From: Epulopiscium sp. Nele67-Bin005
GTDB taxonomy: Bacteria; Bacillota; Clostridia; Lachnospirales; Cellulosilyticaceae
Length of the DNA: 64,000 nucleotides
Direction: 5' to 3'
Assembly (NCBI GenBank): GCA_002007365.1
Contig: LNZR01000077.1
Span: 1 to 64,000, forward strand
The stretch's first letter is position 1; every line of letters starts with the position of its first letter. The notes beneath the pieces were generated by a model. That model worked only from the letters and a program-made list of their open reading frames with translations, was not told the DNA's origin and did no database searches. The translations under genes were made by a program, and so were the position numbers. Positions 61,119-64,000 of this stretch are shown one piece after another.

Positions 61119-62127
61119 ATAATTTAACTTCTGATGAGGTTTGAACCAATGAATTAAACATATCTAAAATATAAAGTGCCTGAGCATGTTCTTGGTTTGC
61201 AGCCTGTTCAAAAAATTCCATAGCTTTGGAGCGATTTTGTGAATTATTATTCATGTAGCATAATCCGAGATGATATTGAGCGTGTGGATAGTCATCGGTT
61301 GCCAAAATTTCTAGTTGGTTAAATGCCTCTTCATAATCAAATTCCAACGCTTTAATATACCATTCTATAGCGCTGTTTTCATCACAATCCGTTGCATAGC
61401 CATAATGATAACAGTTTCCAAGTGCTAAATAAGTTTGCGTAATTTCTTCATTGGCCAATCTTTTTAACCAATTAAAAGCATATCCAAAACCTTGTTCGGC
61501 AGAAAGAGCGTACCAGTGAACAGCTTGTTCGTAATCTTGCTCCACACCACGACCATTTTTGTAGCAGTATCCAAGATTATATTGAGCTTTAGCATTTCCA
61601 GCTTCAGCAGAAAGAGCGTACCAGTGAACAGCTTGTTTATCATCTTGTTCCACACCATGACCGTTTTTATAACAATTTCCAAGATTAATTTGGGCCTTAG
61701 AATTGCCTGCTTCAGCAGAAAGAGTGTACCATCGTACAGCTTCTTCAAAATCTTTTTCTACACCACGACCATTTTTGTAGCAGTATCCAAGGTTATACTG
61801 AGCCTTAGAATTACCAGCTTCAGCAGAAAGGCTATACCAGTGAACAGCTTGTTCGTTATCCTGCTCCACACCTTCCCCGTATTGATAGCAATATCCAAGG
61901 TTATTTTGGGCATCGGCATCACCCTGATCAGCAGAAAGCGAATACCAACGGGCAGCCTTTTTATTATCTTGTTTAACCCCTTGACCATTTTTATAGCAAT
62001 TTCCAAGATTTAATTGAGCGAGTGCATTTCCTTGGATAGCGCTTATTTTATAGTAACCAAAAGCCTTGGCAAAATCCTCATTTTCAAAAGCTTGGATACC
62101 TAATTCATAAATTTCTTCAGCATTCAT
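61117..62127 (-). CDS. SEL1-repeat protein with near-identical central repeats
   Basis: A 336-residue solenoid. Residues about 35-215 hold five 36-residue repeats that are almost identical at the DNA level (108-bp periodicity, for example NLGYCYKNGRGVEQDYEQAV), and the last third is more divergent (LALGNCYHYGYATDCDEN). The near-identity suggests recent expansion or gene conversion of the repeats. RBS AAAGGAGGGTTAATT. It is monocistronic. Confidence 0.9.
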   Translation of the reverse strand: MNAEEIYELGIQAFENEDFAKAFGYYKISAIQGNALAQLNLGNCYKNGQGVKQDNKKAARWYSLSADQGDADAQNNLGYCYQYGEGVEQDNEQAVHWYSLSAEAGNSKAQYNLGYCYKNGRGVEKDFEEAVRWYTLSAEAGNSKAQINLGNCYKNGHGVEQDDKQAVHWYALSAEAGNAKAQYNLGYCYKNGRGVEQDYEQAVHWYALSAEQGFGYAFNWLKRLANEEITQTYLALGNCYHYGYATDCDENSAIEWYIKALEFDYEEAFNQLEILATDDYPHAQYHLGLCYMNNNSQNRSKAMEFFEQAANQEHAQALYILDMFNSLVQTSSEVKL

Positions 62128-62196
62128 AATTAACCCTCCTTTTTATAACATTGTACTACACTTTATTTATGAAATGCAAATTATAATAAAATTAAC

Positions 62197-63573
62197 CTAT
62201 ACTTTATCTATATACTGTAACTCATAAAGTGTTTGGCTAGATTTCATTTTAACATAAATTCCAGACATTACAACTCCTTTGAATACTGAAGTAATTGTAA
62301 TTGCCCACCAAACCCCATCTATTCCTAACATTTCAGGACGTGAAAGAGCGTATGCTAAAGGTATTCTAAGTGCTGATAATACACTGTTTACGAGTGCTGG
62401 AATTTTGGTTTTACCAAGTCCATTAAACAATCCAGATATAGTAATTTCAACACACATAAAAATTTGGGAGTATCCTAAAATTACTAAATAATCAATTCCT
62501 TGACGTAAAGTTTCGGGTTCATCTGTAATAAATAAGCTAAATATTGGGCCACCGAAAAATATTAGCAAAATGCTTGCAAAAGTTCCTGTTAAAATTGCCA
62601 AACCTATACTAATTTTTACGCTTTCTTCAATTCTTTCGTATTTTAATGCGCCATAATTTTGACCAACAAACGCTCCTAGTGCTGTAGAAAGTCCTCCAGC
62701 AGTCATCCAAGATATGGCTTCAATTTGAGAACCTACCTTCTGAACAGCAATAGGAACTGGCCCCCATTCGGCAATAATTCTCCCAATTACCATAGAAATC
62801 ATGGTAAATAATCCACTTTGAATAGCTACAGGAAAACCTATTTTCCCAACGATTTTTATTTCTTCCATTGGAGGAGCAACTAAAATTTTCATAGGAAAAT
62901 AGGCTTGTTTCTTTTTAATATTTAGTATAATAAAACAAAGTGTTACTATAAATTGAGATGAAACCGTTGCAATTGCTGCACCAAGCACACCCATTGCAGG
63001 AAATCCAAGATAGCCAAATATTAACAATGGGTCTAATATAATATTGATGACCAAACCTATACTGTTCATTATAAATGGTGTTTTGCTTTCACCACTTCCA
63101 TTAAAAATCGCTGTAAATACTGGATTTATAAAAGTAAAAACTAATCCTAGTCCAATAACTACTAAATAAGTTTGCGCCATATTAATAATATTTTCATCAC
63201 CTAAATTAAAAAATGCTATTAATGGTTTATTAAAAAACACTAGCACTATTCCGTATAAAAATGCACATACTAAATTTATTTGTATTGCTCCTAATGCAAA
63301 TTTACGAACTTTATCAAAATTTTTCTCTCCCATACTTTGAGCAACTTTAATTTCAGCACCTATTTTTGAAATCATAACAAATGCCATACCAAGCCATGGG
63401 AAAAATCCAGCAGTACCAACGGCTGCCACTTCATCGCTTCCAAGTCGTCCAATCCACATCATATCAATCATGCTATACGCTGTTTGAATAAAGGCCGTCC
63501 CCATAATTGGAAGTGCCAAAATTAATAGTTTGGATAGGATATTTCCTTGAGTTAAGTCTAATTTTTTTTCCAT
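62197..63573 (-). CDS. MATE family efflux transporter
   Basis: A 458-residue 12-helix antiporter of the NorM/DinF superfamily (LTQGNILSKLLILALPIMGT; MIDMMWIGRLGSDEVAAVGTAGF; ALGAFVGQNYGALKYERIEES). It expels cationic drugs or metabolites with sodium or protons. RBS TAAGGAGAAAAAG. It has no adjacent regulator. Confidence 0.9.
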   Translation of the reverse strand: MEKKLDLTQGNILSKLLILALPIMGTAFIQTAYSMIDMMWIGRLGSDEVAAVGTAGFFPWLGMAFVMISKIGAEIKVAQSMGEKNFDKVRKFALGAIQINLVCAFLYGIVLVFFNKPLIAFFNLGDENIINMAQTYLVVIGLGLVFTFINPVFTAIFNGSGESKTPFIMNSIGLVINIILDPLLIFGYLGFPAMGVLGAAIATVSSQFIVTLCFIILNIKKKQAYFPMKILVAPPMEEIKIVGKIGFPVAIQSGLFTMISMVIGRIIAEWGPVPIAVQKVGSQIEAISWMTAGGLSTALGAFVGQNYGALKYERIEESVKISIGLAILTGTFASILLIFFGGPIFSLFITDEPETLRQGIDYLVILGYSQIFMCVEITISGLFNGLGKTKIPALVNSVLSALRIPLAYALSRPEMLGIDGVWWAITITSVFKGVVMSGIYVKMKSSQTLYELQYIDKV

Positions 63574-63724
63574 CTTTTTCTCCTTATTGTAAGTAATCTA
63601 TAAATTATTGTACTATTAGTTTTGCAAAAAGAAAAGTAAATTTGGATTGACAGGAAAATTTAAGTATGGTAATATTGACACAATACATCATCTATAATAT
63701 AATTTGGGTAATTTTTAGCATAAA

Positions 63725-63778
63725 AGAGGACAAAAAAGTACGATCATCACGATTTTTGAAAATAGGATTTTCGAGAAT
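63725..63778 (+). repeat. Interspersed repeat family B, copy near the right edge
   Basis: GAGGACAAAAAAGTACGATC, then ATCACGATTTTTGAAAAT and GGATTTTCGAG. It aligns with 24325 and, inverted, with each unit of the array at 45398, including the GTAC block. Confidence 0.7.
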
Positions 63779-63814
63779 AAGTAATTTTTTGGATTTTAGC
63801 AATTATTTTTTAGC

Positions 63815-63849
63815 AAAAAAATAGACTATAAACGATTTGTTCATAGTCA
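63815..63849 (-). terminator. Terminator of the right-edge gene
   Basis: On the minus strand GACTAT and ATAGTC with inner AAC/GTT pairs, then TATTTTTTT. The arms and loop nearly repeat those of the RiPP-cluster terminator at 51373. Confidence 0.8.
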
Positions 63850-63856
63850 TTATTAA

Positions 63857-64000
63857 TTATATTGCATGAGATAAATTGGTCATAGGTGGGGTATGTCCCA
63901 AAAAATTATGAGTTTCTTCTATTAAATTGTCATCATTAAGAGCGTATGCACAAATTAATGCTGAGTCAAAATCTTGAAGTGCAGTAAAAATTTTAAAGGC
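63857..64000 (-). CDS. C-terminal 47 residues of a gene running off the window
   Basis: The minus strand reads in frame from the edge: AFKIFTALQDFDSALICAYA, then LNDDNLIEETHNFLGHT and PPMTNLSHAI before the stop. It is polar and probably helical. The family cannot be told from this piece. A terminator lies just beyond its stop, which supports it being real coding sequence. Confidence 0.6.
   Translation of the reverse strand, partial: AFKIFTALQDFDSALICAYALNDDNLIEETHNFLGHTPPMTNLSHAI

Noticed and set aside
61492-62013. 173-codon open frame on the plus strand opposite the third SEL1 gene
   Set aside because: It is a shadow of the repetitive SEL1 coding sequence, has no RBS, and is low-complexity Ser/Ile/Val-rich; the minus-strand frame matches a known family throughout.
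63906-63926. Inverted match to repeat family A
   Set aside because: It lies within the partial minus-strand coding sequence (LIEETHN region), is degenerate, and is better explained as a coding coincidence.

Overview
The window reads as chromosomal DNA of a low-GC, strictly anaerobic, Gram-positive Clostridia-type bacterium. The signs are AT-rich sequence with strong AGGAGG-type ribosome binding sites and many TTG/GTG starts, a glycyl radical enzyme with its activase, a one-chain pyruvate:ferredoxin oxidoreductase, flavodoxin, a type III glutamine synthetase, RNase J, IreB/RuvX/DUF1292/Fur neighbours and a YunB-like sporulation protein. Lachnospirales or a close relative is my best guess. No rRNA or tRNA gene was seen.

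Layout. 1-7.1 kb is one operon: a diol-dehydratase-type glycyl radical enzyme, a TauE/SafE anion exporter, the activase, a DASS/SLC13 anion transporter and an iron alcohol dehydrogenase. I read it as an organosulfonate fermentation module. 7.2-10.1 kb holds a P1 (DmpA-like) peptidase, a HipA-like kinase and a glycerophosphodiester phosphodiesterase. 10.6-19.8 kb is a peptide ABC importer with two paralogous binding lipoproteins, a CPBP protease between them and an unlisted 58-residue membrane protein at the end. 19.9-23.2 kb is a type II restriction-modification locus with two C5-methylases and a small regulator. 23.4-31.9 kb carries a short-chain dehydrogenase, the mtaB-ireB-ruvX-DUF1292-fur-rnj-mgsA housekeeping run and an orphan PAS histidine kinase. 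32-37.5 kb is pyrF-carA-carB behind a structured leader with a terminator/antiterminator pair. 37.5-42.1 kb (minus strand) holds a coiled hypothetical, a PhlG-like hydrolase, GlnN and YunB; 42.5-45.3 kb is a class A penicillin-binding protein.

45.4-51.4 kb is the most unusual part. A 103-bp tandem repeat is followed by a compact RiPP cluster: two near-identical precursor peptides ending in a Cys-Cys core, an M50 peptidase with a probable leader-recognition domain, a radical SAM/SPASM maturase, an FtsX-type permease and its ATPase. The gene set recalls the Bacillus yydFGHIJ and skf systems, but the peptides do not resemble any precursor I know.

51.5-58.7 kb holds an MntP manganese exporter, a doubtful small membrane gene, a CNNM/CorC protein, pyruvate:ferredoxin oxidoreductase and a flavodoxin-DUF3793 pair. 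58.9-59.6 kb is a seven-repeat type I-C-like CRISPR array with a leader but no cas genes in the window. 59.6-62.1 kb holds three SEL1-repeat genes, then a MATE transporter and the tail of one more gene.

Two short interspersed repeat families run through the intergenic regions. Family A (core AAAGGAAGAAACTCGTAC) brackets part of the restriction locus and sits beside several other genes. Family B (core TCACGATTTTTGAAA) occurs singly at 24.3 and 63.7 kb and as part of the 45.4-kb tandem array.
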